A DNA stretch of 64,000 nt from BOKV01 sp041987205 (GTDB lineage: Bacteria; Pseudomonadota; Alphaproteobacteria; Rhizobiales; Rhizobiaceae), in the NCBI GenBank assembly GCA_041987205.1, contig JBHIWX010000007.1, positions 8,471 through 72,470 on the forward strand. Reading direction: 5' to 3'. The notes beneath the pieces are model-generated. The model made no database searches. It was given only the letters and a program-made list of their open reading frames with translations, and was not told the origin of the DNA. Positions 36,848 to 46,070 of this stretch are shown piece by piece. Numbering within the stretch: the first letter of the stretch is position 1; each line of letters opens with the position of its first letter. Made by a program: the position numbers and the translations under genes.

Positions 36848-38206
36848 ATGAAATCCATGCTCAAGGCCGGCATCTCGGCCCTGGCGCTGACCTTTGTCAT
36901 CGGCAGCGCCCACGCCCAGGAACTGAAATTCCCCGTTGGAGAGGGCGATTTCAACTGGGACAGCTACAACACATTCGCCGATTCCCACGACTATAGCGGT
37001 CAGAAACTCACCATTCTCGGACCATGGCTCGCGGGCGAAGGCGAGGCTTTCCAGAATCTCGTTGCCTATTTCGCCAAGGCGACAGGTGCCGATGCGAGCT
37101 ATGTGGGCTCCGATTCGATGGAACAGCAAATCGTCATCGACGCCGAGGCCGGCTCCGCACCCAATATCGCGTTCTTTCCGCAGCCTGGCCTTGCCTCCAA
37201 CATGGCCGCACGCGGCTTCCTGACGCCGCTGGGCGAAGATGCCGCCAACTGGGTGCGCGAGAACTATGCCGCCGGCCAGTCCTGGGTCGATCTCGGCACC
37301 TACGCCAACGACAAGGGCGAGAAGAATTTCTACGGCTTCTTCTTCAACGTGAACGTCAAATCCCTGGTCTGGTATGTGCCGGAGAATTTCGAGGATGCCG
37401 GCTACGAGGTCCCCGAGACCATGGAAGAACTCAAGGCGCTGACAGAGAAGATCGCAGCCGACGGGGCGACTCCGTGGTGCATCGGTCTGGGGTCGGGCGC
37501 GGCAACCGGCTGGCCGGCCACCGACTGGGTCGAGGACCTGATGCTGCGCACGCAGTCGCCCGAAACCTATGACAAATGGGTGAGCAACGAAATTCCGTTC
37601 AACGATCCGGCGGTTGTCGGCGCGATCGAGGAATTCGGCTGGTTCGCTCGCAATGACTCCTTTGTCGCAGGCGGCGCCGGCACGGTCGCATCGACCGATT
37701 TCCGCGATTCGCCGAAGGGTCTCTTCACCTCGCCGCCGCAGTGCTACATGCATCGCCAGGCGTCCTTCATTCCCGCCTATTTCCCGGAAGGCACGGAAGT
37801 GGGTGTCGATGCCGACTTCTTCTACTTCCCGGCCTATGCCGACAAGGATCTCGGCAAGCCGGTACTCGGCGCGGGAACCCTGATGGGCATCACCAATGAC
37901 AGCGAGGCAACCAAGGGTTTCCTGGAGTTCCTCGAGACACCCATTGCGCATGAAATCATGATGTCGCAGGCCGGCTTCCTGACGCCGCTCAAGAGCGCCA
38001 ATCTCGACACCTATATCGATGACACGCAAAGGGCGCTGGGTGAGGTCCTGCTCAACGCCACGACCTTCCGCTTCGACGGATCCGATCTCATGCCCGGTGG
38101 CGTCGGCGCTGGCACCTTCTGGACCGGCATGGTCGACTATGCCGGCGGCAAGTCGGCCGAGGAAGTCACCGAAGAAATCCAGAAATCCTGGGATGCGCTG
38201 AAATAG
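36848..38206 (+). CDS. aglE: Alpha-glucoside ABC transporter, binding protein AglE
   Basis: A 452-residue periplasmic solute-binding protein. The signal peptide is residues 1-23 (ALALTFVIGSAHA, then QE). The mature protein is of the family-1 type: LTILGPWLAGEGEAFQNLV, APNIAFFPQPGLASNMA, ATDWVEDLML, and the C-terminal GTLMGITNDSEATKGFLEFL. AglE captures alpha-glucosides such as sucrose, maltose and trehalose for the AglFGK transporter. It has a strong Shine-Dalgarno seven bases before the ATG. It opens the operon, and a stable hairpin follows it, so it is probably made in excess of the permeases. Confidence 0.93.
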   Translation: MKSMLKAGISALALTFVIGSAHAQELKFPVGEGDFNWDSYNTFADSHDYSGQKLTILGPWLAGEGEAFQNLVAYFAKATGADASYVGSDSMEQQIVIDAEAGSAPNIAFFPQPGLASNMAARGFLTPLGEDAANWVRENYAAGQSWVDLGTYANDKGEKNFYGFFFNVNVKSLVWYVPENFEDAGYEVPETMEELKALTEKIAADGATPWCIGLGSGAATGWPATDWVEDLMLRTQSPETYDKWVSNEIPFNDPAVVGAIEEFGWFARNDSFVAGGAGTVASTDFRDSPKGLFTSPPQCYMHRQASFIPAYFPEGTEVGVDADFFYFPAYADKDLGKPVLGAGTLMGITNDSEATKGFLEFLETPIAHEIMMSQAGFLTPLKSANLDTYIDDTQRALGEVLLNATTFRFDGSDLMPGGVGAGTFWTGMVDYAGGKSAEEVTEEIQKSWDALK

Positions 38207-38230
38207 GCCGAAGACGCCGAACGAAAAAAC

Positions 38231-38258
38231 GCGTCCGGGGCCGCAAGGTCCCGGATGC
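38231..38258 (+). promoter_or_regulatory. Intercistronic hairpin after aglE
   Basis: GCGTCCGGG (38231-38239) and CCCGGATGC (38250-38258) form a 9-bp stem with one G-T pair and a 10-base loop. There is no T-run. Such hairpins between binding protein and permease genes usually protect the upstream mRNA and lower downstream expression. Confidence 0.55.
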
Positions 38259-38421
38259 ATGCTCCGCCCGGGCCGATGGGGGCAAAAGGCCAGGCGGAAT
38301 GACTGCATGAACGATGCGGTAATGACGGACACGCGGATTTCCAACCGGAACCGCGCAAGAACAAGGGAACAGGGCGCTTCCGGGTTGCGGTGAAGACGGA
38401 AGTGCCCCGGGGGAAAGAACC

Positions 38422-39663
38422 ATGAATCCAGCACTGCAAGGGCTTGTAACGATCATTGTCGGCGTGGGCGGTTGCCTCGCCTATTTCTACCTTTCCAACC
38501 AGTTCCTCGATCGTGTCCTCTTTCCCGCGCGTGGCGAACATGCCGGCCGCAACATCAACCGCGCCAATCGCGTTCGTCCCTGGCTGTTCCTGTTTCCCGC
38601 CGTCTTCGCGCTGACGCTCTATCTCGCTTATCCCGTCCTCGAAACGCTCCGCTTGTCGCTGACCGACCGCAATGCGGGCGGCGCCTTTGTCGGCCTCGAC
38701 AATTATCGGCAGATGGCGGGCGAGGCGAAATTCTGGGAGGCGATGAAGAACAACATGCTCTGGCTGATCGTGGTGCCCGCCGCCGCCACAGCCTTCGGCC
38801 TGCTCGCCGCCCAGCTCACCGACCGTATCAAATGGGGCAACATCGCCAAATCGCTGGTCTTCATGCCCATGGCGATCTCTTTCGTCGGCGCGTCGGTCAT
38901 CTTCAAGCTCGTCTACGACACCCGCCCCGCCGGGCAGGACCAGATCGGCGTGCTCAACGCGGTGTGGCTGGCCTTCGACGGCGGCGCCGGCTCCTTCCTC
39001 ATGCTGCGGCTCGTACCGGCGCTCATCCTGCTCGCCTTCGCCGCCTTCATGGTTTACGGCATCTATCTGACGCTGCGCCCACTCATCTGGGGCGAGGCCG
39101 AACGCGGCGGCGGTTCGTGGTTTACCGTGCCGCTGCGCCTTGCCGTCGCAATCGCCGCCTTGTGGCTGCTGTGGCTTTCGCTGAAATCCACCGTCTCCGT
39201 CTTCACCACCGGCCTGCCCTATGGCGAGCCGCAGACCTGGCTGACGATACCCTTCTGGAACAATTTCTTCCTGATGGTCGTGCTGATCTGGATCCAGACC
39301 GGCTTCGCCATGGTCATCCTCTCGGCAGCCCTGCGCGGCATCCCGGAGGAAACCATCGAGGCCGCCATCATCGACGGCGCCAACCCGTTCGACATCTTCT
39401 TCAAGATCAAGGTACCGCAGATCATGAGCACCATCGTCGTCGTGTGGACCACGATCACGCTCGTCGTGCTGAAGATCTTCGACATCGTCTTCGCCATGAC
39501 CAATGGCCAGTGGGAGACGCAGGTTCTCGCCAACTACATGTACGACAAGCTGTTCCGCGCCAATGATTGGGGCGTCGGTTCGGCCAGCGCCATCGTCATC
39601 ATGCTGTTGGTCACGCCAATCCTGATCTGGAACGTCTACAACGCGCGCAACGAAATGCGCTGA
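38422..39663 (+). CDS. aglF: Alpha-glucoside ABC transporter permease AglF
   Basis: A 413-residue inner-membrane permease of the MalF type. An N-terminal membrane segment (LVTIIVGVGGCLAYFYLS) precedes WLFLFPAVFALTLYLAYP, and about seven or eight segments follow. The EAA loop that docks the ATPase is EETIEAAIIDGANPFDIFFKIKVPQI (about 310-335, beginning EETIEAAIIDGAN). It is the partner of AglG and AglK. Spacing to aglE is 215 bases with the hairpin between. The protein is somewhat longer than minimal MalF-type permeases because of the extra N-terminal part. Confidence 0.92.
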   Translation: MNPALQGLVTIIVGVGGCLAYFYLSNQFLDRVLFPARGEHAGRNINRANRVRPWLFLFPAVFALTLYLAYPVLETLRLSLTDRNAGGAFVGLDNYRQMAGEAKFWEAMKNNMLWLIVVPAAATAFGLLAAQLTDRIKWGNIAKSLVFMPMAISFVGASVIFKLVYDTRPAGQDQIGVLNAVWLAFDGGAGSFLMLRLVPALILLAFAAFMVYGIYLTLRPLIWGEAERGGGSWFTVPLRLAVAIAALWLLWLSLKSTVSVFTTGLPYGEPQTWLTIPFWNNFFLMVVLIWIQTGFAMVILSAALRGIPEETIEAAIIDGANPFDIFFKIKVPQIMSTIVVVWTTITLVVLKIFDIVFAMTNGQWETQVLANYMYDKLFRANDWGVGSASAIVIMLLVTPILIWNVYNARNEMR

Positions 39664-39680
39664 GCGGGGAGGCAGGCATC

Positions 39681-40838
39681 ATGTCATCGATTGCAGGCAG
39701 CAAATCCGGCCTCACCTGGGCAGTCCACCTCTCGGTGGTCCTTCTCGTGGCGCTTTGGCTGTTCCCGACCGTCGGTCTTTTCATCTCGTCCTTCCGCACC
39801 GCCGACCAGATATCGACCAGCGGCTGGTGGAATGCGCTGTTCACGCAGGAGCGGAACCTCGTGCTGCGAACGGCAGATCCCGATACCCAGAAGCAGGACG
39901 GCGCGCTCTACGTCATCGAGGGCAATATCTTTGCCGACAACAACGAAGACCAGAACGCGACGATCAGCGTCTGGGGCGTCTCGTCACGAGCGATCTCCGA
40001 CTACGTTCCGGGTGACACCGCCGACATGGGCGAGGACGGGCGGCTGACACTTCAGGCCAATGGCGACTACCAGCTTGAGAAGGGCACCGAATTTTCCGGC
40101 AGGCGCGGCGAGCGCGTCTTCGTGACCGCCGAGACGCCACCCGAATTCACGCTGGAGAACTATGAAAAGGTCCTGCTGAGCGGCTCCAAGACGGATTCCA
40201 TGGCCAAGGCCTTTTTCAACACGCTGACGGTGACCATTCCCGCGACGATCATCCCGATCGTAATCGCGGCGTTTGCCGCCTATGCGCTCGCCTGGATGCG
40301 CTTTCCCGGCCGCGCCCTGCTGATCGCCGCCATCGTCGCCCTGCTCGTCGTGCCGCTCCAGCTGGCGCTGATCCCGCTGCTGCGCCTGCATCTGGGGATC
40401 GGCATCGGCAAGGGCTATCTCGGCGTCTGGCTGGCCCATACCGGCTTTGGCCTGCCGCTCGCCATCTACCTCCTGCGCAACTACATGGTGGGCCTGCCGC
40501 GCGACATCATCGAGAACGCCAAGGTCGACGGCGCCACAGACTTCCAGATCTTCACGCGCATCATCCTGCCGCTGTCCTTCCCCGCCCTGGCGTCCTTCGC
40601 CATCTTCCAGTTCCTCTGGACATGGAACGATCTGCTGGTCGCGAAGGTTTTCCTCATCGATGCCACGGGCGAGACGACGGTCATGACCAACCAGATCGTC
40701 GAATTGCTGGGCACGCGCGGCGGCAACTGGGAGATCCTGGCGACGGCCGCGTTCGTTTCCATCGCGGTGCCGCTGGTGGTCTTCTTCGCCATGCAGCGCT
40801 ATCTGGTGCGGGGACTCCTCGCCGGCTCCGTCAAATAA
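39681..40838 (+). CDS. aglG: Alpha-glucoside ABC transporter permease AglG
   Basis: A 385-residue inner-membrane permease of the MalG type. The first membrane segment (about residues 12-32, LTWAVHLSVVLLVALWLFPT) is followed by an unusually large extracytoplasmic segment of about 140 residues before the next segment at about 180. Then come five membrane segments and the EAA loop ENAKVDGATDFQIFTRIILP. ATG 39681 has GGGGAGG just before it; a longer frame upstream lies in aglF sequence. The periplasmic insert may contact AglE. Confidence 0.92.
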   Translation: MSSIAGSKSGLTWAVHLSVVLLVALWLFPTVGLFISSFRTADQISTSGWWNALFTQERNLVLRTADPDTQKQDGALYVIEGNIFADNNEDQNATISVWGVSSRAISDYVPGDTADMGEDGRLTLQANGDYQLEKGTEFSGRRGERVFVTAETPPEFTLENYEKVLLSGSKTDSMAKAFFNTLTVTIPATIIPIVIAAFAAYALAWMRFPGRALLIAAIVALLVVPLQLALIPLLRLHLGIGIGKGYLGVWLAHTGFGLPLAIYLLRNYMVGLPRDIIENAKVDGATDFQIFTRIILPLSFPALASFAIFQFLWTWNDLLVAKVFLIDATGETTVMTNQIVELLGTRGGNWEILATAAFVSIAVPLVVFFAMQRYLVRGLLAGSVK

Positions 40839-40854
40839 CAGGACTTCTTCGAAC

Positions 40855-42525
40855 ATGAGTGTATTTGCGTCGACCGCGCAACAGACCGCCGAACTGCCCG
40901 CCATCGATCCCGACTGGTGGCGTGGCGCGGTGATCTATCAGGTCTATCCGCGTTCCTTCCAGGACTCCAATGGCGACGGCATCGGCGATCTCGCCGGCAT
41001 CCGCCAGCGCCTGCCCTACATCGCCCAGCTCGGCGCGGACGCCATCTGGATTTCGCCCTTCTTCCCCTCGCCGATGAAGGATTTCGGCTACGACGTCTCC
41101 GACTACAACGGCGTCGATCCGATGTTCGGCAGCCTCGAGGATTTCCGCGTCCTCGTCGACGACGCCCACAAGCTCGGCCTGAAGGTGATGATCGATCTGG
41201 TGATCTCGCACACCTCCGACCAGCACCCCTGGTTCGCCGAAAGCCGTTCGGGCCGCGATAATGCGCGCGCCGACTGGTATGTCTGGGCCGATTCCGAGCC
41301 GGACGGCTCGCCGCCCAACAACTGGCTGTCGATCTTCGGCGGCTCGGCCTGGGAGTGGGATTCGACCCGCTGCCAGTACTACATGCACAATTTCCTCACG
41401 AGCCAGCCCGACCTCAACTTCCACAACCCGGAAGTGCAGGAGGCGCTGCTCGGCATCGTCCGCTTCTGGCTGGAACTGGGCGTCGACGGCTTCCGCCTCG
41501 ACACCATCAATTTCTATTTCCACTCGCAGAGCCTGAAGAGCAATCCGGCGCTGCCGCCCGAGCAGCGCAACGCGTCGATCGCGCCCGAGGTCAATCCTTA
41601 CAACTATCAGGACCACCTCTACGACAAGAGCCAGCCTGAAAATGTCGGCTTTCTCAAGCGCTTCCGCGCCGTACTGGACGAATTCCCGGCGACGGCCGCG
41701 GTCGGCGAGGTTGGCGACGCGCAGCGCGGCACCGAGATTCTTGCCGAGTACACCAAGGGCAACGATCGCATCCACATGTGCTATTCGTTCGACTTCCTCG
41801 CGCCCGACCCGATCACCGCGAAGGGCGTGCGCAAGGTGGTCGAAGCGTTCGAGCGCGACGCCCCCGACGGCTGGTCGTGCTGGGCTTTTTCCAACCACGA
41901 CGTCGTGCGCCACGCCTCGCGCTGGGGTGCCTTCGAGCGCGACCCGGAGCGCTATCTGCGCATCGTTGCCGCCGTGCTGTTCTCTCTGCGCGGCTCGGTC
42001 TGCATCTATCAGGGCGAGGAACTCGGCCTGCCGGAAGCCGACATCAGCTATGACGATCTGCAGGATCCCTACGGCATCCGCTTCTGGCCGAAATTCAAGG
42101 GCCGCGACGGCTGCCGTACGCCCATGGTCTGGTCGTCCAACCTGCCCAATGGCGGTTTCACCACCGCCAGGCCCTGGTTGCCCGTGCCCGATATCCATCG
42201 CGCCATGGCGGTCGACCTGCAGCAGGGGCGCGAGAACAGCATTTTCGAGTTCTACCGGGACTTCCTGGAGTTCCGGCGCGAGCACCCCGTACTGGCCAAG
42301 GGCAGCATCGAGTTCATCGACGCGCCCGAAGATGTCGTCGCCATGATCCGCGACGACGGCACCGAGCGGATTCTGTGCGCCTACAATCTCGGCCATCACC
42401 CGGTTGTCTTCGACACCGGGCTGGATGTCGAGCGCATGCGCGATGCGCCGCTGGACGGGGAGGTAAAGAACGGAACCCTCGCGTTGGAGGCGCTGGGCGG
42501 ATTTGTCGGGAGAATACGCCGCTGA
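40855..42525 (+). CDS. aglA: GH13 alpha-glucosidase AglA
   Basis: A 556-residue glycoside hydrolase family 13 enzyme with no signal peptide, so it acts in the cytoplasm on imported alpha-glucosides. The four GH13 regions are visible: DLVISHTSDQHPWF, GFRLDTINF with nucleophile Asp216, AAVGEVGD with acid/base Glu285, and FSNHDVV with Asp349. The QVYPRSFQDSNGDGIGDL start is typical of the oligo-1,6-glucosidase/alpha-glucosidase group. A terminal beta domain follows. It lies between the permease and ATPase genes, so uptake and hydrolysis are made together. Confidence 0.93.
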   Translation: MSVFASTAQQTAELPAIDPDWWRGAVIYQVYPRSFQDSNGDGIGDLAGIRQRLPYIAQLGADAIWISPFFPSPMKDFGYDVSDYNGVDPMFGSLEDFRVLVDDAHKLGLKVMIDLVISHTSDQHPWFAESRSGRDNARADWYVWADSEPDGSPPNNWLSIFGGSAWEWDSTRCQYYMHNFLTSQPDLNFHNPEVQEALLGIVRFWLELGVDGFRLDTINFYFHSQSLKSNPALPPEQRNASIAPEVNPYNYQDHLYDKSQPENVGFLKRFRAVLDEFPATAAVGEVGDAQRGTEILAEYTKGNDRIHMCYSFDFLAPDPITAKGVRKVVEAFERDAPDGWSCWAFSNHDVVRHASRWGAFERDPERYLRIVAAVLFSLRGSVCIYQGEELGLPEADISYDDLQDPYGIRFWPKFKGRDGCRTPMVWSSNLPNGGFTTARPWLPVPDIHRAMAVDLQQGRENSIFEFYRDFLEFRREHPVLAKGSIEFIDAPEDVVAMIRDDGTERILCAYNLGHHPVVFDTGLDVERMRDAPLDGEVKNGTLALEALGGFVGRIRR

Positions 42526-42557
42526 ATGAAATCTGCGGTCGGTGAGGAGGACACACC

Positions 42558-43649
42558 GTGGCTGAACTGAAACTCAAGGACGTGAAGAAGGCCTACGGGC
42601 CAGTGGAGGTGATCCACGGCGTCGATCTGGAAATCGACAAGGGGGAGTTCGTCGTTTTCGTCGGACCGTCCGGCTGTGGCAAATCCACCCTGCTGCGCAT
42701 GATCGCCGGGCTGGAGGACATCACCGGCGGCACGCTGGAGATCGACGGCATGGTCGTCAACGACGTGCCGCCTTCGCAGCGCGGCATCGCCATGGTGTTC
42801 CAGACCTATGCGCTCTATCCGCACATGACGGTCTACGACAACATGGCGTTCGGCCTGCGGCTGGCGAAGATGAGCAAGCAGGAGATCGACAAGCGCGTCA
42901 AAAGCGCCGCCGACATCCTCCAGCTCGACCCCTATCTCGACCGTCTGCCCAAGGCGCTTTCCGGCGGCCAGCGCCAGCGCGTCGCGATCGGCCGGGCGAT
43001 ATGCCGCGATCCCAAGGTCTTCCTGTTCGACGAACCCCTGTCGAACCTCGATGCCGCGTTGCGCGTCGCGACCCGCATCGAGATCGCCAAGCTCTCGGAG
43101 AGCATGCCCGACACGACCATGATCTACGTCACGCATGATCAGGTCGAGGCGATGACGCTGGCCGACCGCATCGTCGTCCTGTCGGCCGGCAGTATCGAGC
43201 AGGTCGGCGCGCCGATAGAGCTTTACGAGAACCCGGCCAATCTGTTCGTCGCCCGCTTCATCGGCTCGCCGGCCATGAACATCCTGCCCGGCAAGGTGAC
43301 CGCGACCGGCGCGAAGACGACGATCGAGATCGGCAAGGGCCGCAAGGCCGAACTGCCGATCGCCTCCAAGGCGGCGATGAAGGGCAAGAGCGTCCAGTTC
43401 GGCGTGCGCCCCGAAGATCTGTCGATCACCAAGGGCGCGAGCTGGCTGGTCGAGGGTACGGTGACACTGGTCGAATCTCTGGGCGAGGTGACGCTGCTTT
43501 ATGTCGACACCCCGGAAAGCGACGAACCGGTAATCGCCAAGCTCAACGGCACGCACCGGGTCAAGCGCGACTCGACAGTCCGACTTTCAGCACCGGCCGC
43601 CAAGTTGCATGCCTTCACCGAGGACGGGATTTCGCTGCGTTACCTCTGA
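42558..43649 (+). CDS. aglK: Alpha-glucoside ABC transporter ATPase AglK
   Basis: A 363-residue ATPase of the MalK/UgpC type. Walker A is GPSGCGKST (residues 36-44), the Q loop is in MVFQTYALYPHM, the signature is LSGGQRQ and Walker B is VFLFDEPLSNLD. A C-terminal TOBE-type regulatory region contains GVRPEDLSI. The start is GTG 42558 with GAGGAGG upstream. It powers the AglF/AglG channel and, like other MalK proteins, might serve more than one importer. It is the last gene of the operon. Confidence 0.94.
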   Translation: MAELKLKDVKKAYGPVEVIHGVDLEIDKGEFVVFVGPSGCGKSTLLRMIAGLEDITGGTLEIDGMVVNDVPPSQRGIAMVFQTYALYPHMTVYDNMAFGLRLAKMSKQEIDKRVKSAADILQLDPYLDRLPKALSGGQRQRVAIGRAICRDPKVFLFDEPLSNLDAALRVATRIEIAKLSESMPDTTMIYVTHDQVEAMTLADRIVVLSAGSIEQVGAPIELYENPANLFVARFIGSPAMNILPGKVTATGAKTTIEIGKGRKAELPIASKAAMKGKSVQFGVRPEDLSITKGASWLVEGTVTLVESLGEVTLLYVDTPESDEPVIAKLNGTHRVKRDSTVRLSAPAAKLHAFTEDGISLRYL

Positions 43650-43663
43650 GCGCCGGCCGAAAA

Positions 43664-43728
43664 TGCTGCGGCTCATGCCGCACGATTGCTGCGGTCCATG
43701 TTGCAGCTATGCTGCACTTTTGCTGCGC
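43664..43728. repeat. Helically phased TGCTGC repeats
   Basis: Six copies of the pattern TGYYGCRS begin at 43664, 43676, 43687, 43699, 43710 and 43721, spaced 11-12 bases apart. The array spans the space after aglK and the last codons and stop of the convergent MFS gene. The spacing is close to one DNA helical turn. Confidence 0.5.
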
Positions 43729-44936
43729 TGCAGCATATCGGCATTGAAGCGCCTGATGAGCACGATCAGGGCGCCGAGCGAGACCGCCGCACTCGCCACC
43801 AGCAGCGCGATCGCCGGCACCTCGCCCCAGCCTTCCGCCACGAAGGCGAAGCCGAAGGGCGCCGTCGCCGAGAGGATCAACCGTACCGAATTCAGCTTCC
43901 CCGTGATCCGGCCGTAGCCGACCGGGCCGAACAGGTGCAGCGGAATGGCGCCGCGCACGATATAGGTCAGCCCCTGTCCCGCGCCATAGCACACCGCAAA
44001 GGCGATCGCCGCCTTGCTCGACAGGCCGGCGAACAGCAGGAAGACCAGCCCGACGGTCAGCAGCGACGTTGAAACGATCCCTGTCGCCAGCGGCGTGCGC
44101 CGCGCGCCGAAGATCATCTCGACCAGACGCGCGCCCACCTGGAACGGCCCGACCAGCGCGCCGACGAAAGCAGCCGCCGCCGCGTCATAACCGAGCCCGC
44201 CGAGAATGCCCGGCAGGTGCAACTGCGTCGCCGTGATCGCCATCGCGCCGCCGCAAAAGCAGATGCCGAGCAGCGCCATCGTGCCGGGCGGGGCATGTGG
44301 GCGTGGCGCCGTTTCAGAAACATCCGACGCTTCGTCGCGAGCCTCATGCGCTGCAAACGCCGAGCGTGGCAGCACGATCCAGTGGATCGGCGCGCAGATC
44401 GCGAACTGCATCGCGGCGAGCACGAAATAGACCTCGCGCCAGTCGAGAAAACCCAGCATCCAGACGATCAGCGGCCAGAAGATCGTCTGGGCAAAACCCG
44501 CCACCAGCGTGATCTGGGTAATGCCCAGCCTTGCCCGTGCACCCGCGACCTGGGTCATCGCGACGAAGGCGGCCTCGTAGAGCACGAAGGCGGAGACCAG
44601 CATCAGCGCCAGCGACGCCGCGATGAAGGAAACCGGACCGACGGTCGATCCGATGGCGATCAGGGTCGCGCCGGCCAGTAGCGATCCGACACCCATCGGC
44701 ACGCGTGCGCCGACCCGGTCGAGCAGATTGCCGGCGGATGGCGCGATCAGCCCGCTCGCCAGCAGGCCGGCCGAGAACACGGCGAAGACAAAGGAACGCG
44801 ACCAGCCGAAGGCTTCGACGAACTCGCCCGACATGATCGAGAACGAATAGAACAGCGTGCCGTAGCCAACCGTCATCGTGACCGCCAACCCGGCGACCGC
44901 ACCGGCCGTTCCCGGCACGAAGACACGGTTCAGCAC
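43707..44936 (-). CDS. MFS transporter
   Basis: A 409-residue protein with about twelve hydrophobic segments in two halves, joined by a charged loop (HEARDEASDVSETAPRPHAP). The N-terminal GYGTLFYSFSIMSGEFVEAFGWSRSFVFA and loop motif LLDRVGARVPMG are typical of monocarboxylate or oxalate/formate-type MFS members, but the substrate cannot be set. The start is GTG 44936 with GGGAG upstream. It is convergent with aglK and just downstream of galM on the same strand. The last codons lie in the TGCTGC repeat array. Confidence 0.82.
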   Translation of the reverse strand: MLNRVFVPGTAGAVAGLAVTMTVGYGTLFYSFSIMSGEFVEAFGWSRSFVFAVFSAGLLASGLIAPSAGNLLDRVGARVPMGVGSLLAGATLIAIGSTVGPVSFIAASLALMLVSAFVLYEAAFVAMTQVAGARARLGITQITLVAGFAQTIFWPLIVWMLGFLDWREVYFVLAAMQFAICAPIHWIVLPRSAFAAHEARDEASDVSETAPRPHAPPGTMALLGICFCGGAMAITATQLHLPGILGGLGYDAAAAAFVGALVGPFQVGARLVEMIFGARRTPLATGIVSTSLLTVGLVFLLFAGLSSKAAIAFAVCYGAGQGLTYIVRGAIPLHLFGPVGYGRITGKLNSVRLILSATAPFGFAFVAEGWGEVPAIALLVASAAVSLGALIVLIRRFNADMLQRSKSAA

Positions 44937-44948
44937 GGCATGCTCCCG

Positions 44949-45962
44949 CTATTCCCCAAGGGCGAACCGGTATCGCGTTTCCTGGCGATAGGTTTCGCCG
45001 GGCCGAAGCAGCGCGCTCGGATAATCCGGTCGGTTCGGCGCATCCGGCCAGATCTGCGGCTCGAGGCACATGCCGGCATATTGCCCGTAGGGCCGACCCG
45101 TCAGCCCCGGCGCGGGATAGGCGATGTGCTCGCCGGCATAAAATTGCAGGCCCGGCTCGGTGGTCGACAGCGTCATGGCGACACCGGATTTCGGGCTCTT
45201 GACGCGGGCGATCTCGCGGATGCCGGTGCGCACGCCCGACACGCAGTAATTGTGATCGTACAGCACCTGTCTGCCATCGACCTGCCGGCGCAGCGCGCGG
45301 GGTTGCCGGAAATCGAGATCGCTGCCGTCGAGCGATGCCGGTTCGCCCGTCGGGATGAATTCCTCGTCCACCGGCAGATAGTGGCCGGCGTCGATGCGCA
45401 CCTCGTGGTCCAGCACCGTGTCCGAACCGTCGAGATTGAAATAGCCGTGATGGGCGAGGTTGACGATGGTCGGCCGGTCGGTCACCGCGCGCATCGAGAA
45501 GGCCAGCACACCGTCGCCAGGCAGCGCGATATCGACCGTCAGTTCGCAATTGCCCGGAAAGCCCATTTCGCCGTCACGATCGGAAAGCGTCAGCGTGACG
45601 TGATCATCCCCGACCTCGGCGATAGTCCAGTCCCGGCAAAAGGTGCCGTGCGAACCACCATGCAGCAGGTGCTTGCCGACGAAATTGCGATCGAGCTGGA
45701 AGGTCTCGCCATCGATGGCAAAACGGCCATCGGCAATACGGTTGGCGTAACGCCCGGCGACCGCACCGAAGAACATGCTGTGATCGGGATAGGGATCGAA
45801 GGTCGGAAATCCCAGCACCAGCGGCGGCGTATGCCCATCGAGCCGCAGATCCTGCACCGTTGCACCCCAACTCAGCACGGACGCCGTCAGCCCCCCGCCG
45901 CTGAGCGTGACGCGCTCGACGGGCCTGCCCTCAGGCGATGTGCCGAATAACTCCCGTTGCAA
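44949..45962 (-). CDS. galM: Aldose 1-epimerase (mutarotase)
   Basis: A 337-residue galactose-mutarotase-family enzyme. Visible motifs are AGRYANRIADGRF, LHGGSHGTFCRDWTI with a likely catalytic histidine, the second NLAHHGYFNLDG, and a later QFYAGEHIAYP. The glutamate of the GE pair near the C-terminus fits the catalytic base. It interconverts alpha and beta anomers of sugars in the cytoplasm, helpful for the glucose released by AglA. The start appears to be TTG 45962 with GGGGGA upstream. The MFS gene follows after 12 bases. Confidence 0.9.
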   Translation of the reverse strand: MQRELFGTSPEGRPVERVTLSGGGLTASVLSWGATVQDLRLDGHTPPLVLGFPTFDPYPDHSMFFGAVAGRYANRIADGRFAIDGETFQLDRNFVGKHLLHGGSHGTFCRDWTIAEVGDDHVTLTLSDRDGEMGFPGNCELTVDIALPGDGVLAFSMRAVTDRPTIVNLAHHGYFNLDGSDTVLDHEVRIDAGHYLPVDEEFIPTGEPASLDGSDLDFRQPRALRRQVDGRQVLYDHNYCVSGVRTGIREIARVKSPKSGVAMTLSTTEPGLQFYAGEHIAYPAPGLTGRPYGQYAGMCLEPQIWPDAPNRPDYPSALLRPGETYRQETRYRFALGE

Positions 45963-46070
45963 GAAGGCGTCCCCCGCAGGTTAATCCGGTTCACGCCCCG
46001 CCGGACCGGCGTCGGCGATTATGATGGTTCGTGGTCGCCTTGAAAAGACGGCCGCATGCGCGCCTTGCGG

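Noticed and set aside
36785..38434. 549-codon open frame antisense to aglE
   Set aside because: Repetitive low-quality composition and no domain; aglE has a signal peptide, ribosome binding site and family motifs.
40831..42399. 522-codon open frame antisense to aglA
   Set aside because: The aglA strand carries all four GH13 motifs; the other strand is a GC-driven shadow.
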